A stretch of DNA of 64,000 bases, from the NCBI GenBank assembly GCA_002454505.1, contig DKJA01000197.1:53359-117358 (forward strand), in the 5' to 3' direction. The notes under the pieces are model-generated. The model saw only the letters and a list, made by a program, of their open reading frames with translations, had not been told where the DNA came from and made no database searches. The stretch is from Oxalobacteraceae bacterium UBA6704. Its GTDB lineage: Bacteria; Pseudomonadota; Gammaproteobacteria; Burkholderiales; Burkholderiaceae_D. The position numbers and the translations under genes are program-made. This document shows positions 27,668-36,778 of the stretch, in pieces; the first letter of the stretch is position 1, and the number at the start of each line of letters is the position of its first letter.

Positions 27668-28285
27668 ATGGCCACGCCCAGCCGCCTGTTGATCGGCACA
27701 GCGGACGATGTCGTGTTCGATGTGGTTGCCTGGGGTCCGGCGCAGGCGGAGGTCGACCTCAGCATCGCGTGCATGTTCGAGCACGAGATGGATGGCGCCG
27801 GCATGACCGGTGGCCTGCTGGCGCTGGACCAGGCGCTGGACGGTCATCTGTCGCGGTTGCGGGCGGCGGGCGCCTTCCGCGCCCAGCCGATGGAAACGCT
27901 GCTGGTAACGTCGCCACCGCCCGGCGTGGCGGCGCGGGCCGTCCTGGTCATCGGCCTGGGCGATCCGGCCGCACTGGATGGCGACCTGCTCCGCCGCGCC
28001 ACGCGCGTGGCCATGCGCGAAGCCATCCGCTTCGGCGCCGTGACGATGGCGTTCGCGCCCAGCGTGCTCGATGCCGGGCATACCGATAATGCCGCGCTCG
28101 ATATGCAGAACGTCATGCTGGACGGAATGCTCGGTGCTCTCCGCGCCGAGCATATGCTGGCGGGGGCCGGATTGGCCGGCGCGCCGGCGCTGTGCCATTG
28201 CAGCTTCGATGTCGGGGCGCCGCGCGCTCAGGCTGCTGCGGAGGGGTTTCGGGCGGCGTTTGCGCGGCTGGTGTCGGGGCGGTAG
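27668..28285 (+). CDS. Stand-alone M17 aminopeptidase N-terminal-like domain
   Basis: A 205-residue protein resembling only the N-terminal macro-like domain of M17 leucyl aminopeptidases (AEVDLSIACMFEHE, LDQALDGHLSRLRAAGAFRAQ, TLLVTSPPPGVAARAVLVIGLG). The C-terminal metalloprotease domain with its NTDAEGR motif is absent, so it cannot be a peptidase by itself. Related macro-fold proteins bind nucleotides or ADP-ribose. GGGAG lies 5 bases upstream. It follows the haloperoxidase by 16 bp, probably in one operon. Confidence 0.68.
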   Translation: MATPSRLLIGTADDVVFDVVAWGPAQAEVDLSIACMFEHEMDGAGMTGGLLALDQALDGHLSRLRAAGAFRAQPMETLLVTSPPPGVAARAVLVIGLGDPAALDGDLLRRATRVAMREAIRFGAVTMAFAPSVLDAGHTDNAALDMQNVMLDGMLGALRAEHMLAGAGLAGAPALCHCSFDVGAPRAQAAAEGFRAAFARLVSGR

Positions 28286-28297
28286 CAGGCCTTCGAA

Positions 28298-28335
28298 CGG
28301 CGGCTTGCTGTTTTACCGCACTTTCGAACGGGGTG
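28298..28335 (+). repeat. Direct repeat, copy 1 (see 30851)
   Basis: CGGCGGCTTGCTG at 28298-28310, then a TTTTACCGCACTT-like stretch and CGAACGGGGTG, ending at 28335. The copy at 30851-30888 matches at about 34 of 38 positions in the same orientation. The two copies enclose the NTF2-like gene and the AbiE pair. Confidence 0.55.
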
Positions 28336-28340
28336 CGTCC

Positions 28341-28694
28341 CTACTTTGATACCTCGATCACAAACGCCTTCAACTCGGCCATCTTGCCGTCGCGGAAGCG
28401 CCACACGTCGCAGTAGCTGTTGGCTACCGGCTTGCCGCTTTCATCTTTCGAGGTGATGTCGCCCAGGGCGGCCACGAAGTCGCCGTCGGCGATCAGCTGG
28501 TGCACGCTGAATTCGGGCGGCTCCACATATTCCTTTTTCATCCAGGCGCGGACGGCTTCTTTGCCGTGCAAAGTCTCGCCGCCGATCGTGGACCAGATGA
28601 TGTCGTCGGTGCAGAAGGACAGGAAGGTTTCGTTGTCGCCGGCGGTGACTGCGGCGTTGGCGGCGCTCAGCGTCTCTTTGTTGAGGGTGGACAT
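28341..28694 (-). CDS. NTF2-like/SnoaL-type small protein
   Basis: A 117-residue cone-shaped-fold protein: AANAAVTAGDNETFLSFCTDDIIW, HGKEAVRAWM, VAALGDITSKDES and SYCDVWRFRDGKMAELKAFV. The family includes ketosteroid isomerases, polyketide cyclases and many of unknown function. GGGAG lies 5 bases upstream of the ATG. Monocistronic in this context. Confidence 0.82.
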   Translation of the reverse strand: MSTLNKETLSAANAAVTAGDNETFLSFCTDDIIWSTIGGETLHGKEAVRAWMKKEYVEPPEFSVHQLIADGDFVAALGDITSKDESGKPVANSYCDVWRFRDGKMAELKAFVIEVSK

Positions 28695-28828
28695 GGGGCT
28701 CCCGGCAGGTTATCGGTGGGTGGCTATTCTGTAGGTATTTGAAGGGCGGAAGCGCCCGGTTGGGTGAGGCCGGTGACAATGCAGACCAGTGAAGGTCATG
28801 GTTTGCTCCCTGGACCGGCCTTCCTTAG

Positions 28829-29857
28829 TCAAGTCCGAGCCGAACTGCCTGTCACGGAAAAATACCGGATGACTTCCAGCACGGCATCGAAGTCCGGCGG
28901 AATCTGGCTGAACATTTCCGCTTGCATCGCGGCATAGTCCTGCTGCCATTCCTGTTGCTGCCCTGGCAAAGGCAGCAAACGCAGCGTATCTTGCGTAACC
29001 GTGCTGTAATCGACCCAGCCTTGCGGGAAGAAGACGCGCCGATGCGCCAGCACTTGATCGAACAGTTCGTGATCCGCAACCGCCCTCACGCCGATGCCCG
29101 CTTCGATCAAGCGATACACGTCGTAATAATGCCGCGCCATTCTTGGTCGCCTCGGCTTGTCTGCGGGCCGGTAAGTTTCTTCATGCAGCAGCATGGCCTT
29201 TTCCCAAAAGGTTCGTTCTGGCGCTAACGTATGCACCATTATTTCTGGCTGGGTAAAAATCTGCGGAAAGACGTCCGCAATGACTGGCTGGATAGCCCGC
29301 TCGTGCGTAGGCCATGGATCAGAACGGGCACCGAATTCAATCTTGACGACCGGGCGGACATACCGCGCCGGCTCGGTGCCAAAGTGCGACGGGTAGGAAA
29401 ATAGCAGCGTCTGGATGTCGGGATCATCACGATCGATCACCAGCTGCCAGCCGTCCTTGCCCAGTTCGGTAACAAAGCGCTCGTGCAACCTCGGCAACAA
29501 GATGTTCTGAACAAGTTCACCGCAGGCCGCCCTCAGCGCTTTCAGCCTCTTCGTCTGCTGTTTCGCGCTGGGCGCCCGCTCCGGACTTTGTTCGCCGCCG
29601 AAGCCCAACGCTTCGCGTCCGATAGTCAAATCGATGTCCTCGGAGAAGCGGTCGATCAGCCCCCATGCCTTGGACAGCGAAGTTCCTCCCTTGAACGTAA
29701 GGTGCCCGCTCAATTCTGGCAGTGCAAACAATTGCTCCAAAGTCCAGCAAACCCAGAAATCCTTTTCGACGCTGGATGCCGCCCAGCCCTTGCGAGCCGC
29801 CGTTTGCTCCATCGCCAGCTTCTGATCTTCGCTGGATAAGTCGAGCAACTCTCGCAT
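28829..29857 (-). CDS. abiEii: AbiEii/AbiGii-family nucleotidyltransferase toxin
   Basis: A 342-residue DUF1814-type protein. Motif I GGTSLSKAW lies at about residues 57-65 and motif II SEDIDL at about 72-77, the Asp pair of nucleotidyltransferases; later conserved segments are VVKIEFGARSDPWP and ERTFWEKAMLLHEET. In characterised AbiE systems the toxin transfers nucleotides and arrests growth during phage infection. GAGGT precedes the ATG. The antitoxin gene ends 3 bp upstream, so the pair is one operon. Base composition is visibly AT-richer than the neighbours, suggesting transfer. Confidence 0.85.
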   Translation of the reverse strand: MRELLDLSSEDQKLAMEQTAARKGWAASSVEKDFWVCWTLEQLFALPELSGHLTFKGGTSLSKAWGLIDRFSEDIDLTIGREALGFGGEQSPERAPSAKQQTKRLKALRAACGELVQNILLPRLHERFVTELGKDGWQLVIDRDDPDIQTLLFSYPSHFGTEPARYVRPVVKIEFGARSDPWPTHERAIQPVIADVFPQIFTQPEIMVHTLAPERTFWEKAMLLHEETYRPADKPRRPRMARHYYDVYRLIEAGIGVRAVADHELFDQVLAHRRVFFPQGWVDYSTVTQDTLRLLPLPGQQQEWQQDYAAMQAEMFSQIPPDFDAVLEVIRYFSVTGSSART

Positions 29858-29860
29858 ACC

Positions 29861-30523
29861 TCAATCCCCATCTTCCGCAATGCGGCGCATGATATCGGCA
29901 ATCCATGCCGGCGCCAGGGAGGCATCCTCAAGCAGAACCGCCTTGTCCTGTGCGCCAAGTCTGGTTTTTAGCTTGGCCACAAGCTGATCGTCCACATGGG
30001 CTTGTTTGAAATGCCGTAATGCCTGGATCACCAGGCCACTGATCCGTCCCGCAGTCGCCATATTGCGCGGTGTCGTATGCTTCAGCAGAATGGACTGTTT
30101 GCCGATATGGATCGTTCTTGACACGCCGTCGGTAAGGAACGCCAGCTTCATCGGTACCTGTTCTGTGAGTCCAAGCAAGTTGGCTGCATAAGCCCCCGAG
30201 GGTTGCAACTTCAAACTGCCCTTGTCGGCGATCGCCTTCGCAATTTCATCGGTGGATGGCAGCAAAGGCCCCAGAATCTTGTGCGTGCGGGGCACGTCGT
30301 ACAGGCCTCTCGCTATCCGCCGTAGCGTTCCGGCGGCTGCTAAACGCGACAGCGCCTTGTCGACGGCTGCCCGGGTGCCCAGGTGAAGGAAATCGACCGG
30401 GCTGAATACTTTCCCAGCGTCGCTTGCGCTGACTTCGTCACGAACAGCCTTGTCCACGCTGGTAGGCGCAGGTGGTCGTTGCGTGACAGGTTGTTCGCTC
30501 AGGGCTGGTCGTGGAGGGCTCAT
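29861..30523 (-). CDS. abiEi: AbiEi-family antitoxin / transcriptional regulator (DUF6088)
   Basis: A 220-residue protein. An N-terminal winged-helix part (VFSPVDFLHLGTRAAVDKALSRLAAAGTLRRIARGLYDVP) is followed by the DUF6088/AbiEi C-terminal domain. Characterised AbiEi antitoxins repress their own promoter through inverted repeats. ATG at 30523 is taken; no Shine-Dalgarno is seen, and the TATATT at 30531-30536 would place the transcript start at the ATG, suggesting a leaderless message. A TTG 42 bases earlier is in frame but less likely. Confidence 0.8.
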   Translation of the reverse strand: MSPPRPALSEQPVTQRPPAPTSVDKAVRDEVSASDAGKVFSPVDFLHLGTRAAVDKALSRLAAAGTLRRIARGLYDVPRTHKILGPLLPSTDEIAKAIADKGSLKLQPSGAYAANLLGLTEQVPMKLAFLTDGVSRTIHIGKQSILLKHTTPRNMATAGRISGLVIQALRHFKQAHVDDQLVAKLKTRLGAQDKAVLLEDASLAPAWIADIMRRIAEDGD

Positions 30524-30551
30524 GTCAGAAAATATAGCACGTTTTTCTGAC
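30524..30551 (-). promoter_or_regulatory. Perfect 9-bp inverted repeat at the AbiEi start (operator/promoter)
   Basis: GTCAGAAAA (30524-30532) and TTTTCTGAC (30543-30551) are a perfect 9-bp inverted repeat around a 10-bp spacer. It directly abuts the antitoxin start codon. On the minus strand it contains TGCTATATT (extended -10-like). The arrangement fits an AbiEi autorepression operator that covers the -10 box. Confidence 0.6.
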
Positions 30552-30654
30552 GAAAAAAATCCCAATATTAGGAAAAAACAGGAACGATGGAGAGCGGGGA
30601 TGGAACGGGGGCGCGGGAGGGGATTCAGGGGAAGCGGGCGCGAGAGGGGATTGA

Positions 30655-30732
30655 GCGGCAGCGGGTGCGCAAATGCTTAAGCGGCAGCGGGTGCGCAAAC
30701 GGCTGAGCGGCAGCGGATGCGCAAACGGCTGA
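30655..30732. repeat. Three tandem copies of a 26-bp repeat
   Basis: Units beginning GCGGCAGCGG start at 30655, 30681 and 30707, each 26 bp, differing at a few positions (for example GTGCGC against ATGCGC). Confidence 0.8.
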
Positions 30733-30831
30733 GCGCGCAAGCGCGGGACGTTCTTGGGCGCGCAAGCGCGGGACGTTCTTGGGCGCGCAAGCGCGGGACG
30801 TTCTTGGGCGCGCAAGCGCGGGACGTTCTGG
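30733..30831. repeat. Four tandem copies of a 25-bp repeat
   Basis: Units GCGCGCAAGCGCGGGACGTT + CTTGG begin at 30733, 30758, 30783 and 30808. The first three are identical; the fourth diverges at its end. They adjoin the 26-bp array. Confidence 0.85.
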
Positions 30832-30850
30832 TAAAGCATCAGGCCGCCTA

Positions 30851-30888
30851 CGGCGGCTTGCTGCTTTACCGCACTTCTGAACGGAGTG
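30851..30888 (+). repeat. Direct repeat, copy 2 (see 28298)
   Basis: CGGCGGCTTGCTG at 30851-30863 followed by CTTTACCGCACTT and CTGAACGGAGTG. Same orientation as the copy at 28298-28335 with about four differences in 38 bases. Confidence 0.55.
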
Positions 30889-30917
30889 AAGAACGCGCGC
30901 CCTCGGCGCGCGGCGCC

Positions 30918-30956
30918 GTTGAAGTTGTCCGCCGCTGCGCGGCGAACAACTTCAAC
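30918..30956. repeat. 39-bp nested palindrome (REP-like)
   Basis: Outer arms GTTGAAGTTGT (30918-30928) and ACAACTTCAAC (30946-30956), inner arms CGCCGC and GCGGCG around TGC. Only one position of the stem is unpaired. It could fold as a strong cruciform or RNA hairpin. Confidence 0.7.
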
Positions 30957-31049
30957 GACAGATGGGCGATTCGGGGAGCCCCGCGCTGGCAGGCGCGTGT
31001 CTTCGAATCCCCGGCGCAAGGCCCGCAGGGGCCTTGCTTCTCTGCGCCA
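30957..31049 (+). pseudogene. Decayed tRNA-Ser facing the intact tRNA-Ser
   Basis: On the plus strand GACAGATGG resembles the 5' end of the neighbouring tRNA-Ser (GGAGAGATGG). GCGCGTGT resembles its anticodon-stem region. TTCGAATCCCCG (31002-31013) is identical to its T-arm, and TCTCTGCGCCA (31039-31049) to its 3' end. The variable arm is missing. A 25-bp insert at 31014-31038 has its own hairpin (GCAAGGCC/GGCCTTGC). Similarity continues beyond the 3' end into the shared terminator. Confidence 0.45.
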
Positions 31050-31050
31050 G

Positions 31051-31086
31051 AAAGCAAAAAGCCACCCGAGGGTGGCTTTTTGCTTG
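31051..31086 (-). terminator. Rho-independent terminator of tRNA-Ser
   Basis: AAAAGCCACCC and GGTGGCTTTT with a 3-nt loop; on the minus strand the stem is followed by TTTTTGCTTT. It begins just beyond the 3' CCA of tRNA-Ser. Confidence 0.8.
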
Positions 31087-31092
31087 ATTTTC

Positions 31093-31183
31093 TGGCGGAG
31101 AGACGGGGATTCGAACCCCGGATAGGCTATGAACCTATACACGCTTTCCAGGCGTGCGACTTCAACCACTCATCCATCTCTCC
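31093..31183 (-). tRNA. tRNA-Ser (anticodon GGA)
   Basis: A 91-nt class II tRNA with encoded CCA (31093-31095). Acceptor GGAGAGA pairs with TCTCTCC, the anticodon loop is CTGGAAA (GGA), a long variable arm (TATAGGTTCATAGCCTATC) follows, and the T-arm is GGGGTTCGAATCCCC. Reads UCC/UCU serine codons. A consensus promoter lies upstream and a terminator directly downstream. tRNA-Ser genes are frequent integration sites, and the AbiE island lies on its 3' side. Confidence 0.96.
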
Positions 31184-31211
31184 TGCTTTTCCCGACTAGC
31201 GAGAGGCGCAG

Positions 31212-31240
31212 ATTATAGCAGCTAGGCTCAGGAGTGCAAA
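31212..31240 (-). promoter_or_regulatory. Promoter of tRNA-Ser
   Basis: On the minus strand TTTGCA (31240-31235) and a perfect TATAAT (31217-31212) are separated by 17 bp, followed by a GC-rich discriminator. The tRNA 5' end is 28 bp downstream of the -10 box. Confidence 0.7.
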
Positions 31241-31291
31241 GTTTTTTTGGCGCAAGACAAGATTGCCGGCACTGGTAACAGATGCAAGCCC

Positions 31292-31331
31292 GGGGACAGT
31301 CCCCAAGCAAGAAGAACCGGGGACAGTCCCC
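31292..31331. repeat. Two GGGGACAGTCCCC palindromes
   Basis: Perfect 13-bp palindromic cores (centre A/C aside) at 31292-31304 and 31319-31331, 14 bp apart, between the tRNA-Ser promoter and the 3' end of acs. Members of a family also found at 36667, 52948, 59471 and 59578. Confidence 0.75.
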
Positions 31332-31391
31332 TGGCGGCCAGGGAACTCCGATGCGGCGTCGCGTTGTATCCAGCGACGCCGCAGATGCAGC

Positions 31392-33401
<2,010 letters not shown>

Positions 33402-33637
33402 GCTTGTCTCCATTTTGGTTTGTTTGCCAAAACCTTAAGGCGCAGCCCTTACAGCCTGCTTACACCCCGGCGCTGCGGGCGCCATGGCAAACCAGTCAAT
33501 CATTCCATTCTACTCACTCTCGCCGGCTCGTGTGCACGCCCCCTCTAAAAGGCGCGCCCGACGGTGCGGCAGTGCAGCAGCGCGTGTAGAATGTCGGCAG
33601 TTTTTATTGCCTCACCCATCTGGAGCTCCGCAGCAAA

Positions 33638-34240
33638 ATGACCGACCCGAACCGCCCGAATGGCCCGCGCCTCAGCCCTCTGCCCGCCTTCATCTTCATG
33701 TCCCGCTGGCTGCAGCTGCCGCTCTACCTGGGCCTGATCCTCGCGCAGTGCGTGTACGTCTTCCACTTCTGGGTCGAGCTGAAAGACCTGATCGGCGCCG
33801 TGCTCGGTAACGAAACGTCGCTGCAGCATATCTTCCAGGCCGTCGCCGTGCCGAACACGCCGCTGCCGACGAAGCTGAACGAAACCACCATCATGCTGGT
33901 GGTGCTGGGCCTGATCGACGTGGTGATGATCTCGAACCTGTTGATCATGGTGATCGTCGGCGGCTACGAGACCTTCGTGTCGCGCATGCACCTGGAAGGT
34001 CACCCCGACCAGCCGGAATGGCTGTCGCACGTGAATGCCTCCGTGCTGAAGACGAAGCTGGCGATGGCGATCATCGGCATCTCGTCGATCCACCTGCTGA
34101 AAACCTTCATCAACGCCGGCTCGTACGACGAGAAGACGCTGATGTACCAGACCATCATCCACGTGGTGTTCCTGCTGTCCGCGATGGCCATCGCGTACAC
34201 GGACCATCTGATGTCCATGACCCACCAATCGAAGCACTGA
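33638..34240 (+). CDS. YqhA/UPF0114 family inner-membrane protein (TIGR00645)
   Basis: A 200-residue membrane protein with four hydrophobic segments: about 20-45, 85-108, 135-155 and 165-185. The family hallmark LGLIDVVMISNLLIMVIVGGYE(T/N)FVS is present, then KTKLAMAIIGISSIHLLKTF. Function is unknown, though the family is widely conserved. A GGAG lies 13 bases before the ATG. Upstream of and possibly co-transcribed with fumarase (40-bp gap). Confidence 0.9.
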   Translation: MTDPNRPNGPRLSPLPAFIFMSRWLQLPLYLGLILAQCVYVFHFWVELKDLIGAVLGNETSLQHIFQAVAVPNTPLPTKLNETTIMLVVLGLIDVVMISNLLIMVIVGGYETFVSRMHLEGHPDQPEWLSHVNASVLKTKLAMAIIGISSIHLLKTFINAGSYDEKTLMYQTIIHVVFLLSAMAIAYTDHLMSMTHQSKH

Positions 34241-34280
34241 TTCACGTACTGCCCCAGCCAACCGCTAAATGAGTTTACCC

Positions 34281-35810
34281 ATGACCATCATCAAGCAAGA
34301 CGACCTGATCGAATCCGTAGCCGCCGCACTGCAGTACATCAGCTACTACCATCCCGCCGACTACATCCAGCACCTGGCCCGCGCGTACGACGCGGAGCAG
34401 AGCCCTGCTGCCAAGGATGCGATCGCGCAGATCCTGACGAACTCGCGCATGTGCGCCGAGGGCAAGCGGCCGATCTGCCAGGATACCGGCATGGTCAACG
34501 TCTTCCTGAAGATCGGCATGGGCGTGCGCTTCGAAGGTTTCAAAGGCACGGTCACGGATGCGGTCAACGAAGGCGTGCGCCGCGCGTACAACTTCGCCGA
34601 CAACAAGCTGCGCGCGTCGATCGTGGCGGACCCGCACTTCGAGCGCAAGAACACCAAGGACAACACGCCGGCCGTCGTCCACATGGAACTGGTGGAAGGC
34701 AATACCGTCGAAGTGGCCGTGGCGGCCAAAGGTGGCGGCTCCGAGAACAAGACCAAGTTCGTGATGCTGAACCCGTCCGACTCGCTGGTGGACTGGGTGC
34801 TGAAGACCGTGCCGCTGATGGGCGCCGGCTGGTGCCCGCCGGGCATGCTGGGCATCGGCATCGGCGGCTCGGCCGAGAAGGCGATGCTGCTGGCGAAAGA
34901 GTCGCTGATGGAAGACATCGACATGTACGAGCTGAAAAAGCGCGGCCCGCAAAACAAGCTCGAAGAGCTGCGCATCGAACTGTGCGACAAGATCAACGCG
35001 CTGGGCATCGGCGCGCAGGGCCTGGGCGGCCTGACGACGGTGCTGGACGTGAAGATCAATATGTACCCGACGCACGCGGCATCGAAGCCGGTGGCGATGA
35101 TCCCGAACTGCGCCGCCACGCGCCACGCGCACTTCGTGCTGGATGGTTCCGGCCCGGCCTATATCGAGCCGCCGAAGCTGTCGGACTGGCCGGATGTGTC
35201 GTGGGCACCGGATACCGAAAAATCCAAGCGCGTTGATCTGAACACGCTGACCAAGGAGCAGGTCGCTGCCTGGAAGCCGGGCCAGACGCTGCTCCTGAAC
35301 GGCAAGATGCTGACGGGCCGCGACGCCGCGCACAAGCGCATCCAGGACATGCTGGCCAAAGGCGAAGAACTGCCGGTGGACTTCACCAACCGCGTGATCT
35401 ATTACGTGGGCCCGGTGGATCCGGTGGGCGACGAGGTGGTCGGCCCGGCCGGTCCAACCACGGCAACCCGCATGGACAAGTTCACCGACATGATGCTGGA
35501 GAAAACCGGCCTGATCTCGATGGTCGGCAAGGCCGAACGGGGCCCGGTGGCGATCGAATCGATCCAGAAGCACCAGTCGGCCTACCTGATGGCGGTGGGC
35601 GGCGCGGCCTACCTGGTGTCGAAAGCGATCAAGCACGCCAAGGTGGTCGGCTTCGCTGACCTGGGCATGGAAGCGATCTATGAGTTCGACGTCGTCGACA
35701 TGCCGGTCACCGTGGCGGTGGATTCCACCGGCACCTCGGTGCACAACACGGGGCCGAAGGAATGGTCGGTGAAGATCGAGTCGCTGAAGAACGCGGCTGT
35801 TCCGGCGTAA
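34281..35810 (+). CDS. fumA: Class I fumarate hydratase
   Basis: A 509-residue iron-sulfur fumarase, full length. The N-terminal alpha domain has NSRMCAEGKRPICQDTGMVN with cluster Cys, GAGWCPPGMLGIGIGGSAEKA and ANCAATRHAH-like NCAATRHAHF. The C-terminal beta domain begins at about residue 325 (TLLLNGKMLTGRDAAHKRI). It catalyses fumarate to L-malate. ATG at 34281 is preferred; ATG at 34269 is in frame without a ribosome-binding site. The stop is 3 bp before murI. Confidence 0.93.
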   Translation: MTIIKQDDLIESVAAALQYISYYHPADYIQHLARAYDAEQSPAAKDAIAQILTNSRMCAEGKRPICQDTGMVNVFLKIGMGVRFEGFKGTVTDAVNEGVRRAYNFADNKLRASIVADPHFERKNTKDNTPAVVHMELVEGNTVEVAVAAKGGGSENKTKFVMLNPSDSLVDWVLKTVPLMGAGWCPPGMLGIGIGGSAEKAMLLAKESLMEDIDMYELKKRGPQNKLEELRIELCDKINALGIGAQGLGGLTTVLDVKINMYPTHAASKPVAMIPNCAATRHAHFVLDGSGPAYIEPPKLSDWPDVSWAPDTEKSKRVDLNTLTKEQVAAWKPGQTLLLNGKMLTGRDAAHKRIQDMLAKGEELPVDFTNRVIYYVGPVDPVGDEVVGPAGPTTATRMDKFTDMMLEKTGLISMVGKAERGPVAIESIQKHQSAYLMAVGGAAYLVSKAIKHAKVVGFADLGMEAIYEFDVVDMPVTVAVDSTGTSVHNTGPKEWSVKIESLKNAAVPA

Positions 35811-35813
35811 GCC

Positions 35814-36650
35814 ATGACGCAGCCCGTCCACTCCCCTGCTGCGGAGGCGCCGATCGGCGTGTTCGATTCCGGCGTGGGCGGGCTGTCGGTGCTGCGGCAT
35901 ATCCACGCGCAGCTGCCGCATGAACACCTGATTTATTTTGCCGATTCCGGTTACGCGCCTTACGGCGACCGGTCGGAGGAATCGGTGATCCAGCGCTCGC
36001 TGGCCGTCGCCGCCTTCCTGTTCGGGCAAGGCGCCAAGGCGCTGGTCGTCGCCTGCAACACGGCGACCGTGGCTGCCATCAAGGCCATCCGCACCGAGTG
36101 GCCGGGAATGCCGATCGTCGGCGTCGAACCGGGCCTCAAGCCCGGCGCGGCTGTTACGCAGACCGGCAATGTGGGCGTGCTTGCCACCGACCGCACGCTG
36201 CACAGCGAAAAATTCCTTCAATTGCGCGACCAGATCTCGGCCGGCACACAGGCCGAGTTCCTGCTGCAGCCCTGCATCGGGCTGGTCGACCAGATCGAGC
36301 TGGGCGAGCTGGGCTCCGATGCAACCAGGGCGCTGCTCGAACAGTACGTGATGCCGCTGCTCGATGGCGGCGCCGATACGCTGGTGCTGGGCTGCACGCA
36401 CTACCCGTTCGTCGAACACATCATCCGCGACATCGCTGCCGCGCACTCGCCAGCACCCGTGACCTTGATCGACACCGGCGACGCCGTCGCCCGCCAGCTG
36501 GCCCGCCTGCTGGAAGGCGCCGGCCTGCTCCGCCCCGCCGGCGTGCCGCACCTGCGCGGCTACACCACCGCCAGCGCCGCCGTCCTCGCCGACGCCTTCC
36601 GCGGGCTGCTGGGGCTGGCGCCGCAGGTCGAGGCTATCGAGGTCGGCTGA
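35814..36650 (+). CDS. murI: Glutamate racemase
   Basis: A 278-residue enzyme that makes D-glutamate for peptidoglycan. FDSGVGGLSVLR near the N terminus, the first catalytic Cys in VVACNTATVAAIKA and the second in LGCTHYPFVEH are all present. It follows fumA by 3 bp, a frequent arrangement in Burkholderiales. Confidence 0.94.
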   Translation: MTQPVHSPAAEAPIGVFDSGVGGLSVLRHIHAQLPHEHLIYFADSGYAPYGDRSEESVIQRSLAVAAFLFGQGAKALVVACNTATVAAIKAIRTEWPGMPIVGVEPGLKPGAAVTQTGNVGVLATDRTLHSEKFLQLRDQISAGTQAEFLLQPCIGLVDQIELGELGSDATRALLEQYVMPLLDGGADTLVLGCTHYPFVEHIIRDIAAAHSPAPVTLIDTGDAVARQLARLLEGAGLLRPAGVPHLRGYTTASAAVLADAFRGLLGLAPQVEAIEVG

Positions 36651-36666
36651 CGAATAGAAGAAAATG

Positions 36667-36710
36667 AGGGACAGTCCCTGTTTTCCAGGAAATTTCGCCT
36701 GGAAAACAGG
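36667..36710. repeat. AGGGACAGTCCCT palindrome plus 13-bp inverted repeat
   Basis: AGGGACAGTCCCT at 36667-36679 is followed by a perfect inverted repeat CCTGTTTTCCAGG (36677-36689) / CCTGGAAAACAGG (36698-36710) with an 8-nt loop. It lies just after murI. Confidence 0.7.
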
Positions 36711-36778
36711 TCGTCCGACGCGGTCCGCTCCAAGTTGGCTAGGCTCCGCGACCGCATGAATCCGGCAATATTTCCAGG

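Larger units (their letters stand above)
30524..31092. other. Intergenic repeat-rich region between AbiE and tRNA-Ser
   Basis: About 570 bp with no convincing protein gene. It holds the AbiEi operator, an A/T-rich stretch at 30552-30590, tandem repeats (30655-30831), a dispersed repeat (30851-30888), a 39-bp palindrome (30918-30956), a decayed tRNA-Ser (30957-31049) and the tRNA-Ser terminator. Open frames crossing it are periodic by-products of the repeats. Confidence 0.6.

Noticed and set aside
28744..28757. GGGCG/CGCCC hairpin as a terminator for abiEii
   Set aside because: The stem is only 5 bp and has no T-run on either strand.
30655..30831. Possible CRISPR array
   Set aside because: The repeats are directly tandem with no unique spacers, and no cas genes are present.
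30525..31169. Protein-coding frames with NVPRLRAQ-type repeats near 30.7 kb
   Set aside because: They only mirror the 25-bp DNA repeat and run through the tRNA-Ser gene.
33564..33592. Promoter of the YqhA-like gene (TAGAAT at 33587)
   Set aside because: No acceptable -35 hexamer at 16-18 bp spacing.
34275..36551. 758-codon open frame on the minus strand
   Set aside because: Antisense to fumA and murI, both unmistakable.
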